Source: Ponticaulis koreensis DSM 19734 (lineage in GTDB: Bacteria; Pseudomonadota; Alphaproteobacteria; Caulobacterales; Hyphomonadaceae). From it: a DNA stretch of 64,000 nucleotides. The DNA lies in contig NZ_ATVJ01000001.1 of the NCBI RefSeq assembly GCF_000420665.1, positions 558,001 to 622,000 on the forward strand, written 5' to 3'. Below, piece after piece: positions 26,788 to 35,291 of the stretch. The translations under genes were made by a program, and so were the position numbers. Position 1 is the first letter of the stretch, and each line of letters starts with the position of its first letter. The notes beneath the pieces were generated by a model, which worked only from the letters and a program-made list of their open reading frames with translations, had not been told where the DNA came from and ran no database searches.

Positions 26788-27474
26788 CTATGCCTGCAGG
26801 CGATACCCGCCTGTCTCGGTCAGAAGAAGTCTGGAATTGGCCGGATCCGGCTCGATTTTCTGCCGCAACCGGTAAATGTGAGTTTCTAATGTATGGGTGG
26901 TGACATTGGAATTGTAGCCCCAAACCTCAGAGAGCAGCTCCTCACGACCGACAGGCTTGCCGCTGGACCGATAGAGATACTTCAGAATGTTGGTTTCTTT
27001 TTCCGTCAGACGGACTTTGCGGCCCTCACTGTCTGTCAGCAGCTTCGTGCTTGGACGGAACTCATATGGACCGACCTGGAAGATCGCATCTTCGCTCTGC
27101 TCGAAGCTGCGCAAATGTGCACGCACACGCGCCAGAAGAACGGAGAATTTGAACGGCTTGTTGACGTAATCATTCGCGCCGGAGTCGAGGCCGAGAATGG
27201 TATCCGCATCCGTTGTCTGACCCGTGAGCATAATCACCGGGGCACGAATACCATCACGGCGCATCAGCTTGCACGCATCGCGCCCATCCATATCCGGAAG
27301 CTCTACATCCAGAAGGATAAGATCCACACGGCCAGTTTTGGCGGCCGCAATACCGTCTGCAGCATTCGCCGCCTCGATAATGGAAAATGTATCATAAAGC
27401 TCGAACTGCTCTTTCAGAGCGCCGCGCAGATCCTCATCGTCATCTACCAGAAGGATCGTTTTAGTCGCTGACAT
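26788..27474 (-). CDS. OmpR-family response regulator, CenR-like
   Basis: 228 residues from MSATKTILLVDDDED. Receiver domain 1-120 with phospho-acceptor Asp in LILLDVELPDMDG and KPFKFSVLLARVRAHLR. Winged-helix DNA-binding domain in the C-terminal half (LTEKETNILKYLYRS, WGYNSNVTTHTLETHIYRLRQK). The receiver-linker sequence closely resembles the Caulobacterales envelope regulator CenR as I remember it, so it may control envelope homeostasis, but that is recognition from memory. No kinase gene lies next to it. An inverted repeat at 27565-27586 lies upstream and could be an autoregulatory site. Confidence 0.85.
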   Translation of the reverse strand: MSATKTILLVDDDEDLRGALKEQFELYDTFSIIEAANAADGIAAAKTGRVDLILLDVELPDMDGRDACKLMRRDGIRAPVIMLTGQTTDADTILGLDSGANDYVNKPFKFSVLLARVRAHLRSFEQSEDAIFQVGPYEFRPSTKLLTDSEGRKVRLTEKETNILKYLYRSSGKPVGREELLSEVWGYNSNVTTHTLETHIYRLRQKIEPDPANSRLLLTETGGYRLQA

Positions 27475-27564
27475 GGCCAGCCTCCACAAATTGTCTCGGT
27501 CAGACTTTAATAGGGTAAGTCAAATCACATTTGTAGATTTTTATCGATAAACAGAAATGACGAC

Positions 27565-27586
27565 AACTACACATTCACGTGTAGTT
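27565..27586. promoter_or_regulatory. Inverted repeat upstream of the response regulator gene
   Basis: AACTACAC-attcac-GTGTAGTT: perfect eight-base arms, six-base spacer, about 90 bases before the start of the CenR-like gene. No T tract follows, so it looks like a protein-binding site rather than a terminator. Confidence 0.45.
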
Positions 27587-27594
27587 AAGCGTGA

Positions 27595-27822
27595 TTAATC
27601 GTCTTCGTCGAGATCGTCTTCGAAATCCTCTGCCTCGAGTTCATGGTCAATATCTTCGATATCGGCGACATAATCGCCCGCGACCGAGTTCACGCAGTCC
27701 GAATAAAGGTCCAGAAGCAGCTCTTTACCGAGATCAGTTGGCTTCAGATCCTTGCCTTCCAGAATCGTCTCCATCAGCCTCCATGCCGTGTAGGATGGTG
27801 ACCAGTTCTTCGTATCAGACAT
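27595..27822 (-). CDS. Small acidic protein, unknown function
   Basis: 75 residues. The N-terminal half is SPSYTAWRLMETILEGKDLKPTDLG and the last 25 residues are almost all Asp/Glu (IEDIDHELEAEDFEDDLDEDD). Good ribosome site context and a clean frame. I recognise no domain; similar short acidic proteins occur next to regulator genes in Caulobacterales. It lies between leuC and the response regulator on the same strand. Confidence 0.65.
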   Translation of the reverse strand: MSDTKNWSPSYTAWRLMETILEGKDLKPTDLGKELLLDLYSDCVNSVAGDYVADIEDIDHELEAEDFEDDLDEDD

Positions 27823-27904
27823 GAGGGCGCTCCAATGATTTCACATCAGGAATCATGGATGCGTTCGCGCTGTTGTGAAAGAACAGAAATGGATGGCGGA
27901 GGGG

Positions 27905-29305
27905 TTATTCTCCGCCAAGCGTTCCGGAGAGAGCAGCACGTGCAGCAATGCGTGGGCTGACAAGGTGTGTACGGCCATCACGGCCCTGGCGGCCCTCGAA
28001 ATTCCGGTTAGACGTCGACGCGCAGCGCTCGCCGGGTTCCAGCGTATCAGGGTTCATGCCCAGACACATGGAACAGCCAGGCTCACGCCACTCAAAGCCA
28101 GCCGCGGTGAAGATTTCGTCGAGACCTTCTTCTTCGGCTGCTGCGCGCACGAGACCAGAGCCCGGAACGACCATAGCGCGGACGCCGTTAGCAACTCTCT
28201 TGCCTTCAACTTCCTTCGCCGCAGCACGCAGGTCCGCCAGGCGGGAGTTTGTGCAGGAACCAATAAAGACGCGGTCGATCTTCAGGCCGGAGATCGGCTC
28301 GCCCGACGTGAGGCCCATATATCTGATTGCGCGGGCCGCAGCCTCTTTCTTCACCGGATCATCAAAATCTTCCGGCGCAGGAATGCTTGCGGAGAGAGGC
28401 AGAGCCTGCTCTGGGCTTGTGCCCCAGGTGACAGTGGGCGGAATATCGGCAGCATTAATCTCGATCACATGATCCCATTGCGCGTCATCATCAGAGAAAA
28501 GCGTTTTCCAGTGCGAAAGCGCCATTTCCCAGGCGCCACCTTTCGGCGCTGCCGGTCGGCCCTTCATATATTCAAACGTGACCTCATCTGGCGCAACGAG
28601 GCCAGCACGTGCCCCGCCTTCGATCGAGAGATTACAGAGGGTCATACGGCCTTCCATATCGAGGCCGCGGATTACGTCCCCCATAAATTCCATGACACAG
28701 CCCGTACCACCCGCCGTTCCGATCAGGCCAATCAGGTGAAGCGCGATATCTTTCGCGGTCACGCCTTCCTGAAGCTCGCCATTCACGCGCACAGCCAGAT
28801 TCTTCATCTTGCGGGCGCGCAGGGTCTGGGTCGCCAGAACATGCTCGACTTCGGATGTGCCAATGCCGTGCGCGAGCGCGCCAAACGCGCCGTGCGTCGA
28901 GGTGTGGCTGTCACCGCAAACGATTGTCAGGCCCGGTTGGGTACGCCCCTGCTCCGGCCCGACGACGTGCACGATACCATTACGGATATCGCCCATCGGG
29001 AAAAACTCGATGCCATACTCTTTCACATTGCGCGAAAGCGTTGCCAGCTGGTTCTTCGCTTCCGGGTCTGTGACACCATCAATGCCTGCCGCCTGATTTT
29101 CTGTCGGCGTATTGTGGTCCGCGACAGCCAGTGTCAGGTCAGGACGGCGCACCTTGCGGCCCGCAGACTTAAGACCCGCAAACGCCTGAGGCGTGGTCAC
29201 CTCGTGGATAAGATGGAGGTCAATGAATAGCAGCGCGTCACCATCCGGAGTTTCATCAACCAGATGTGCATCCCAGATTTTGTCGTATAGCGTCTTGCCG
29301 GTCAT
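27905..29305 (-). CDS. leuC: 3-isopropylmalate dehydratase, large subunit
   Basis: Isomerises 2-isopropylmalate to 3-isopropylmalate in leucine synthesis, as a LeuCD heterodimer. 466 residues, aconitase-type fold: [25 protein letters not shown] near residue 130. The [4Fe-4S] ligands lie in IGSCTNSR (about 345) and in [11 protein letters not shown] (about 410). [16 protein letters not shown] is the standard N-terminus. leuD and leuB are not adjacent. A palindrome overlapping the stop codon (GGCGGAG ... CTCCGCC) may help end the transcript, although it lacks a T run. Confidence 0.97.
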   Translation of the reverse strand: MTGKTLYDKIWDAHLVDETPDGDALLFIDLHLIHEVTTPQAFAGLKSAGRKVRRPDLTLAVADHNTPTENQAAGIDGVTDPEAKNQLATLSRNVKEYGIEFFPMGDIRNGIVHVVGPEQGRTQPGLTIVCGDSHTSTHGAFGALAHGIGTSEVEHVLATQTLRARKMKNLAVRVNGELQEGVTAKDIALHLIGLIGTAGGTGCVMEFMGDVIRGLDMEGRMTLCNLSIEGGARAGLVAPDEVTFEYMKGRPAAPKGGAWEMALSHWKTLFSDDDAQWDHVIEINAADIPPTVTWGTSPEQALPLSASIPAPEDFDDPVKKEAAARAIRYMGLTSGEPISGLKIDRVFIGSCTNSRLADLRAAAKEVEGKRVANGVRAMVVPGSGLVRAAAEEEGLDEIFTAAGFEWREPGCSMCLGMNPDTLEPGERCASTSNRNFEGRQGRDGRTHLVSPRIAARAALSGTLGGE

Positions 29306-29502
29306 AAGTCTTTTTTACCCATAAGAGAAAAATTCACGCGCTCTTCTTTCAAGACCGAAGACGTTTGTCCAGTCATTGAGGCATAAGTTTGCGCGTGACG
29401 AACATTAGAGATAATGCCCGGTCTTACTCATGTGTAGAGTTGGTTGCATTCTGACCAACGCGTCGGCCATAAAGTAGCAGAACAAGCACAGCACGAGATA
29501 AC

Positions 29503-30342
29503 ATGCTTACCGACGCCAAGCTTAATGAGTGGACCAGCTGGGTCTGGACAAATCTGCATCGCGGGGTCTCTCCGTCCATGCTGAAAGCAGAGATGGCAAA
29601 ACAACTTGTGCCAGACAGCGAGATTGCACGCGTTTTTGGCCGCGCGCTCGAACCCACAGCTCCGGTCGATTACGAAGCCCTTGCAAATTGCGCGATCACC
29701 AGAAAATTCACCGAAACAGCCGGGCTGAAGAAAATTGCATCACGCAAGGCGCAGGTTTTCACTTGGGAAAATTTCCTGACACCGGACGAGTGCGAGAAGA
29801 CGATTGACGTCATCAACCAGCATTTGCGCCCATCTGAAGTGACTGATACGCGCGGCGACAAATATGTCCGCACATCCTCCACCTGCGATCTGGGTGATAT
29901 TGCTGATCCGCATGTCTTCATGCTCGATCGCAAGATAGCCGAAGGCCTTGGCATTCACTGGAGCTATTCAGAACCAACTCAGGGGCAAAAATACGAGGTC
30001 GGTCAGGAGTTCAAATCTCACACTGATTATTTTGAACCGCGAACAAAAGAGTTCGAACCAAATACATCAGAACGCGGCCAGCGCACCTGGACTTTCATGA
30101 TTTACCTGAACTCCACACCGGAAGGCGGCGCGACACGGTTTCCGAGGCTTGAAAAACTGTTCCGTCCAAAACAGGGCATGGCCGTGATCTGGAACAACCT
30201 CAATGCTGATGGGAGCGTAAACCCTTTTACCCTGCATCATGGTATGAAGCCGCGTCAGGGAGAGAAATACATCATCACCAAATGGTTCAGAGAACGCGGC
30301 TGGGGCCCGATGTTTGATGACCCCGGATTTTCGAAGCTTTGA
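29503..30342 (+). CDS. 2OG-Fe(II) oxygenase, prolyl-4-hydroxylase type (copy 1)
   Basis: 279 residues. The C-terminal half is a prolyl 4-hydroxylase alpha-like jelly roll: iron ligands H173 and D175 in FKSHTDYFEP and H245 in FTLHHGMKP, and the 2-oxoglutarate-binding lysine K255 in RQGEKY. Residues 1-80 are an extra helical region (WTSWVWTNLHRGVSPSMLKAEM) not needed for catalysis, perhaps for substrate recognition. It hydroxylates an unknown protein or small molecule. Copy 2 follows after 155 bases with the same layout, a tandem duplication. Confidence 0.88.
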   Translation: MLTDAKLNEWTSWVWTNLHRGVSPSMLKAEMAKQLVPDSEIARVFGRALEPTAPVDYEALANCAITRKFTETAGLKKIASRKAQVFTWENFLTPDECEKTIDVINQHLRPSEVTDTRGDKYVRTSSTCDLGDIADPHVFMLDRKIAEGLGIHWSYSEPTQGQKYEVGQEFKSHTDYFEPRTKEFEPNTSERGQRTWTFMIYLNSTPEGGATRFPRLEKLFRPKQGMAVIWNNLNADGSVNPFTLHHGMKPRQGEKYIITKWFRERGWGPMFDDPGFSKL

Positions 30343-30497
30343 TTTCGCCAAGATTCGGACCAGAAACGTTATGTCTGCTTCTGCACAGCAGACGTATCAG
30401 GTGCAGTTCGATGAATACCAGTGCGAAATGCCAATCCGATACATAAATAGATGATGTGTAGCCCACAGTAATGTCATACAGCCGGATAGGGACAGAA

Positions 30498-31361
30498 ATG
30501 TCTTTGACACAACAGCAGAGAGACTACTCCAGAAACTGGGTCTGGAGCAATTTGCACCGCGGACATTCCCCCAGATCACTCGCCAATGAATTGCGGAAGC
30601 ACGGGATGCCCGAGCATGAATTAAAGGCGATATTCGGCGAAGCTTATGAAGCTGAGACTGACGCGATCAATTATCAGGCTCTATCGCAATGCCGCCTGAC
30701 GCAGCAAATTGACCGCAAGCCGGGACTGGAAAGACTGCCCACCCCGAACGCTCAGGTCTTCACTTGGGAGGACTTTCTTTCTGGTGATGACTGCCAAAAG
30801 ACAATGGAACTCATCGATCAGAATTTGAAACCGTCAACCGTCACGGGCGCACAAGGCGAGACCCGTACGCATGTTGATACTCGCGTCCGAACCTCATCGA
30901 CCTGCACTCTGGGACTTCAGCCAGATCCGTTTGTTCTTGATCTCAACCGCAGGATTTCCGCTACACTCGGAATTCACTGGAGTTATTCAGAAGCAATACA
31001 AGGCCAGAAATATGAAGTGGGCCAGGAGTTCAAATCTCACACCGATTATTTCGAACCGGGCGCAGCAGAATATCTGCCCAATACTGCTGAGCGCGGTCAG
31101 CGCACGTGGACCTTCATGATCTACCTGAATTCCACGCCCGAAGGCGGCGAAACGCGGTTCCCGAGGCTGGAGAAATTATTCCACCCCAAACAGGGCATGG
31201 CAGTGATCTGGAATAACCTCAATGCTGATGGCAGCGTGAACCCTTTCACTCTGCATCATGGCATGAAGCCGCGTCAGGGTGAGAAATACATCATCACCAA
31301 ATGGTTCAGAGAACGCGGCTGGGGGCCAATGTTTGATGACCCTGGATTTTCGAAGCTTTAG
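30498..31361 (+). CDS. 2OG-Fe(II) oxygenase, prolyl-4-hydroxylase type (copy 2)
   Basis: 287 residues from the ATG at 30498, which has GGGAC five bases before it (the frame is open from 30471). Same layout as copy 1: N-terminal SRNWVWSNLHRGHSPRSLANEL, then the dioxygenase domain with HTD, LHHGMKP and the K of RQGEKY all kept. It differs from copy 1 by a short insertion before RVRTSSTC (TRTHVDT). The last 89 residues differ from copy 1 at only two positions, far closer than the N-terminal halves. It is convergent with purK and overlaps its stop by four bases. Confidence 0.88.
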   Translation: MSLTQQQRDYSRNWVWSNLHRGHSPRSLANELRKHGMPEHELKAIFGEAYEAETDAINYQALSQCRLTQQIDRKPGLERLPTPNAQVFTWEDFLSGDDCQKTMELIDQNLKPSTVTGAQGETRTHVDTRVRTSSTCTLGLQPDPFVLDLNRRISATLGIHWSYSEAIQGQKYEVGQEFKSHTDYFEPGAAEYLPNTAERGQRTWTFMIYLNSTPEGGETRFPRLEKLFHPKQGMAVIWNNLNADGSVNPFTLHHGMKPRQGEKYIITKWFRERGWGPMFDDPGFSKL

Positions 31362-32422
31362 AGCCTCTTGACGATATGGCCCATTTTCCGGCCGGCGCGC
31401 ATTTCCCGCTTGCCGTAGAGCGTGATCATATCGCCCGGGCCAGCTGATCCATACGCTGTCATCACATCGTCGCCGAGCAGATTCTCCATCTCAACATCCA
31501 TGAGACGGTCCGTACTACCAAGCGGCCAGCCCGCAATCGCGCGAATATGCTGCTCGAACTGACCGGTGATGCAGGCTTCTGGCGTCCAGTGCCCTGAATT
31601 GTGAACGCGCGGGGCGATCTCGTTCAGCAGAATCTCACCGGACTCCAGAACGAAGAACTCACACGCCATAACACCCACATGGCCGAGCGCCTCTGCGAGT
31701 TTTTTGGCGGCCCCGATAGCAGCCTGTTTTGTCTCTTCGGCATAACGCGAAGGCGCACGTGAAATGTGGAGAATACCGTTCTTATGGATATTCTCGGCAG
31801 GTTCGAACGTTGCCATTTCACCATCAGCGCGGCGCGCAACGATGACAGACATTTCTCCAGCGAAAGGTACGAGCGCCTCGAATACGCACGGCGCTTCACG
31901 TAAATCTTCGAAGGCCTGAACCGGGCTGTCTTCAGGCTTCAGCCGGCGCTGGCCATGCCCATCATATCCGTCCCGGCGCGTTTTGAGGATGCCGTTTCCG
32001 CCAAGTGCCTCAAAGGCAACGACCGCATCATCCACAGAGTTCACGACGTGATAATCTGCTGTCATCACGCCCGCCTCGCGTGAGAAGGACTTCTCCAGAT
32101 GGCGGTCCTGACAGATTTTAAGAGAGGTCTGGCCCGGGCAAACTGTAGCGCCCATATCCTCAAGGATTTGCAGCGCCTCAACCGGCACATTCTCAAATTC
32201 CAGTGTGATAAGATCGCAGCGGACAGACAACTCCGCCAGCGCATCACGATCTGTGTATTCTGCGACGATGGAATGTGACGCGACACGTCGCGCAGGACTA
32301 TCCTCATCCTGACCAAATACAACAACATCAAAGCCAAGCCGGGCCGCCTCACTGGCTAGCATCCGGCCAAGCTGACCGTCGCCCAGAATTCCGATCACCG
32401 AGCCGACGGGTAAAGGTGTCAT
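31358..32422 (-). CDS. purK: N5-carboxyaminoimidazole ribonucleotide synthase
   Basis: ATP-grasp enzyme of purine synthesis that carboxylates aminoimidazole ribonucleotide to the N5-carboxy form. 354 residues; nucleotide-binding N-terminus [16 protein letters not shown], central ATP-grasp domain ([43 protein letters not shown]) as in all PurK. The start overlaps the purE stop by four bases (ATGA). The product goes straight to PurE. Confidence 0.97.
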   Translation of the reverse strand: MTPLPVGSVIGILGDGQLGRMLASEAARLGFDVVVFGQDEDSPARRVASHSIVAEYTDRDALAELSVRCDLITLEFENVPVEALQILEDMGATVCPGQTSLKICQDRHLEKSFSREAGVMTADYHVVNSVDDAVVAFEALGGNGILKTRRDGYDGHGQRRLKPEDSPVQAFEDLREAPCVFEALVPFAGEMSVIVARRADGEMATFEPAENIHKNGILHISRAPSRYAEETKQAAIGAAKKLAEALGHVGVMACEFFVLESGEILLNEIAPRVHNSGHWTPEACITGQFEQHIRAIAGWPLGSTDRLMDVEMENLLGDDVMTAYGSAGPGDMITLYGKREMRAGRKMGHIVKRL

Positions 32423-32910
32423 TGTTCTACCGGTTCCTCTGTCACCGCGGCGCTTTGCTCTTCGCGGAACGCAATCAGGCGTGCGCGGACATCTTCATCA
32501 TGAAGCGCGACAACAGACGCCGCCAGCAAAGCAGCGTTCGCAGCGCCTGCGCCGCCAATGGCCAGAGTGCCAACGGGAACGCCCTTCGGCATCTGCACAA
32601 TAGACAGAAGGCTATCCATGCCCTTGAGCGCCTTGCTTTCCATTGGAACGCCAAACACTGGCAAATGGGTCAACGCTGCGACCATGCCTGGTAAGTGGGC
32701 TGCGCCGCCTGCACCAGCGATAATGACCTGAATACCGCGCGCCTCGGCTTCCCGTGCATAGGTAAACATACGGTCTGGCGTACGGTGGGCAGACACAATC
32801 TTGCACTCGTGTGCGACACCGAGGGTTTCAAGCATGTCATGAGCGGCGGAGAGAACCGGCCAGTCTGACTGACTGCCCATAATAATCCCAACCTGAGGCG
32901 TGGTTGTCAT
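32419..32910 (-). CDS. purE: N5-carboxyaminoimidazole ribonucleotide mutase
   Basis: Moves the carboxyl group from N5 to C4 of the aminoimidazole nucleotide, working with PurK. 163 residues from [20 protein letters not shown], whose GSQSDW and the later HRTPDRM and [21 protein letters not shown] are class I PurE motifs. The first ATG upstream (32937) has no conserved sequence. The 5' region on the minus strand shows a small hairpin but no recognisable purine riboswitch. Confidence 0.96.
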   Translation of the reverse strand: MTTTPQVGIIMGSQSDWPVLSAAHDMLETLGVAHECKIVSAHRTPDRMFTYAREAEARGIQVIIAGAGGAAHLPGMVAALTHLPVFGVPMESKALKGMDSLLSIVQMPKGVPVGTLAIGGAGAANAALLAASVVALHDEDVRARLIAFREEQSAAVTEEPVEQ

Positions 32911-33077
32911 AGCGGGTGTACTCCGGCAAAGGGACAACTTATGGATTTTGCCCTCGCTGGCAAGACCCTCTGCATTTGCAGGGTTTCTATCCGGTTTTTT
33001 AAAGAAAAAATCGCCTATCGTTAACCGTCCACTAAGCCATTCGGCGCATTCTTAATAGAATTGCGAGGAATGATTTA

Positions 33078-33815
33078 ATGTCTGACACGCCTTCGGGTCA
33101 TCAGAATTGGACATCAGGAAAGGTTCTCCAGCTCTATCCGGGCGGGGGAAACCATGACCGCACGTCCGATTCCGTTCGCGCGTCGCTCAACACATTTCTC
33201 AATGCGTCCGGCTGGTCTGTGGATGACCTGACACCAAACCAGCTTCACATGCTGGTTGGCTTGATGACCGAGCGCCAGAATCTTCTCGAAACCGTACAAT
33301 CGCTCAACGCTGCTCTGGATCAGGCACGCGACATTGCCGATCACGACCCGCTTTTGCCGGTATATAACCGCCGCGCTTTCATGCGCGAGCTCGCAAAACA
33401 GATTTCCTTCTGTGAGCGCTACGGGACGACGGTCTGCCTTGTGTATATGGACCTGGATTACTTCAAGGCTCTCAATGACTCTCTCGGTCACTCGACCGGT
33501 GACGTGGCGCTAAAATCCTTTGTCTCCATCATCAAGAAACATGTTCGCCAGTCCGACCTTGTTGGCCGCATGGGCGGAGACGAGTTTGCTGTCCTCCTTC
33601 TCAACGCGGAAGAAGAGCAAGCCGCCCAGAAAGCGGGTTTCTTTTCTGATGACCTCAAAGAGATGGAATTCGGCGAAGCAAGTGCTGCCATGACACTCGA
33701 TGTCTCATGCGGCGTCGCTGTCTGGGAACGCGGTGAGACACCGGAGCACTTCATAGAGCGCGCCGACGAGGCCATGTACATTCAGAAACGCCTGAAGAAC
33801 AAAGCACGCGCCTGA
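33078..33815 (+). CDS. GGDEF diguanylate cyclase
   Basis: 245-residue soluble protein that makes cyclic di-GMP. The catalytic loop is GGDEF (166-170) in GRMGGDEFAVLL. The allosteric inhibition site RxxD is present at 157-160, five residues before the loop, so product inhibition is expected. Metal and base contacts are in YMDLDYFKALNDSLGH. The first 85 residues form a helical region (LTPNQLHMLVGLMTERQNLLETV) with no known input domain. GAGGAATGATT precedes the ATG. Monocistronic. Confidence 0.95.
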   Translation: MSDTPSGHQNWTSGKVLQLYPGGGNHDRTSDSVRASLNTFLNASGWSVDDLTPNQLHMLVGLMTERQNLLETVQSLNAALDQARDIADHDPLLPVYNRRAFMRELAKQISFCERYGTTVCLVYMDLDYFKALNDSLGHSTGDVALKSFVSIIKKHVRQSDLVGRMGGDEFAVLLLNAEEEQAAQKAGFFSDDLKEMEFGEASAAMTLDVSCGVAVWERGETPEHFIERADEAMYIQKRLKNKARA

Positions 33816-34558
33816 ACTCCCCTAAATGCAGAAACAAAGCACCGCCCGTTTATCGTGCAGCGGCGTTTGAAAACGCGTCAGAGCTTACGTTGCGGCATGC
33901 TTTAGTATTTTTTCTGCAATTAGTGAGTTGATCGCGAAACTGTACGCGTTTAATAGCCTGCACTAAAGATGTAGCGAGCCTATCATGAAATCGCCCGGCG
34001 GGGCCATTTGGCGAGGCTTGCATTGGGGGAGTGCAGCAAGGCGCGTTCGAATAAATCGAACAGCGACAAACTCTTCCACGACAGAACTGAGCGCGGTGCC
34101 TGCCTGTGTAGTATCCGCCTCAAAACAAACGACGCGGTAGTCCCTTGTATTGCCGTCTCGTAGGAGAGTCGGCTTCCGGCGCTCCGAGGTCAGTCTCTTT
34201 TTCCCCTGTGCAAGGGTTGAGAGTCTGTCTTTTCTTTCCCAGAAGACCTGAAGGCGGTCGGTTTCCGACCGCCTCTTTTTCTGGCAAAATTGCGCATAGT
34301 GCGACCTGCATAGGTGCGACACAATCCTGCATAGCTCCCCCGAAAAATCTGTGTTCCAAATGAGAACGACAGTGTTCATGGGCATTTTTTAAGCTTTTTT
34401 ATAGCGAAATCCGATAAAAGTATGAGGTTTGCGAGCTTTCAATCACTTACATGCTGTGATCATATGCCTTGCTTGAGTCTCGGTACGGAATGTATCGGGC
34501 TCGTTATAAAAGACGAACCCGAACCAACTGGGACAAGAAAGAAAGACGGACGAAAGAC
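33816..34558. other. 743-base region without a supported protein gene
   Basis: No frame here has a ribosome site, membrane or domain pattern I can defend. The only clear element is a plus-strand terminator-like hairpin at 34252-34281. The preceding 200 bases contain several C/T-rich loops and could be a small RNA ending at this hairpin. A small inverted repeat (GTTCGA-ataaA-TCGAAC type, near 34046) is also present. Confidence 0.6.
34252..34281 (+). terminator. Rho-independent terminator, possible end of a small RNA
   Basis: AGGCGGTCGG / CCGACCGCCT with a two- to three-base loop, followed by CTTTTT on the plus strand. No protein gene ends within 430 bases upstream, so an untranslated transcript is the simplest explanation. 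Confidence 0.75.
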
Positions 34559-35206
34559 ATGACGACGAAATTTCCATTGCGTACGAAACGGAAAATGGAG
34601 ACGCGCCTGAAACTCGTCAGGTCTGCCCGTCACCTGTTTCTGAACAAAGGCTACGACAATACGACTCTGGAAGAAGTTGCGGAAGCCGCTGGCCTGCACG
34701 TTCAGACACTTTACCGTCACTTCGGTACGAAACAGGATCTCGCAAAAGCAGGCGATGAATACTGGCTTCGCCTTTTCGAAGAAGCGATCAGCAAGCGCGA
34801 CGCGTCTCAAAGCACATTTGCGTTCTGGCGCAACTGGATGTCCGAAACCGTTGATACGCTTCTGGAAGACGCCGAGGCATTTCGTTCCCACCTTCGCATG
34901 AGCTATTCAACGCCAACCATTATGGGCGCGACACTCGCGATCCGTGGCGCGTATGAAGATCTTCTGACCAAACATCTGGCGAAAGATTTCGGGATGCCGT
35001 TTGAAGGCGTGACAACACCGCGTCTGGTTGCGGGCATGCTCATGTCGGGCAACCACTATGTCCGAATGAACTTCAAAGACCATGATACAGACCTGAAAGC
35101 TGAAACACTGCAGGTCATCGATACTGTCACTGAAATGTTCTCCGATCTGGTGAAGGCACCCGCGAAAGCTCCGAAGAAAGTCAGCGCTGAATCTACACCG
35201 GCCTGA
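34559..35206 (+). CDS. TetR family transcriptional regulator
   Basis: 215 residues from MTTKFPLRTKRKMETRLKL (frame open from 34469). The helix-turn-helix is clear: ARHLFLNKGYDNTTLEEVAEAAG then LHVQTLYRHFGTKQDL (residues about 25-60). The C-terminal ligand-binding half has no known family. It lies 85 bases before the serine hydrolase gene on the same strand, and a palindrome resembling those before both PQQ genes is in that gap. It is the obvious candidate regulator of the accessory block that follows. Confidence 0.92.
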   Translation: MTTKFPLRTKRKMETRLKLVRSARHLFLNKGYDNTTLEEVAEAAGLHVQTLYRHFGTKQDLAKAGDEYWLRLFEEAISKRDASQSTFAFWRNWMSETVDTLLEDAEAFRSHLRMSYSTPTIMGATLAIRGAYEDLLTKHLAKDFGMPFEGVTTPRLVAGMLMSGNHYVRMNFKDHDTDLKAETLQVIDTVTEMFSDLVKAPAKAPKKVSAESTPA

Positions 35207-35245
35207 GCGCGTTTAAAATCACTGGCACACCTCCCGCGATTATGC

Positions 35246-35257
35246 ATAGTTCACTCT
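35246..35257. promoter_or_regulatory. Operator-like palindrome (near-match of ATAGT-N2-ACTAT)
   Basis: ATAGT-TC-ACTCT, nine of ten arm positions matching the palindrome found before both PQQ dehydrogenase genes. It lies 35 bases before the TTG start of the serine hydrolase and 40 bases after the TetR stop. Confidence 0.45.
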
Positions 35258-35291
35258 AATAAAGAGAGAACATAATCCGTGGGAGGATACC

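Noticed and set aside
27875-29230. A 451-codon open frame on the plus strand
   Set aside because: It is the mirror of leuC in another frame; the sequence is Arg/His-rich without a domain and leuC on the minus strand is unmistakable.
32911-33077. Purine riboswitch before purE
   Set aside because: A short hairpin (ACCCTCTGCA / TGCAGGGT) is present, but the conserved purine aptamer junction is not seen.
33960-34380. 6S RNA, tmRNA, SRP RNA or RNase P RNA in the gene-free region
   Set aside because: I compared the conserved motifs I remember (tag-coding frame, GGAAG SRP loop, RNase P GAGGAAAGUCC) and none was found; only the terminator is certain.
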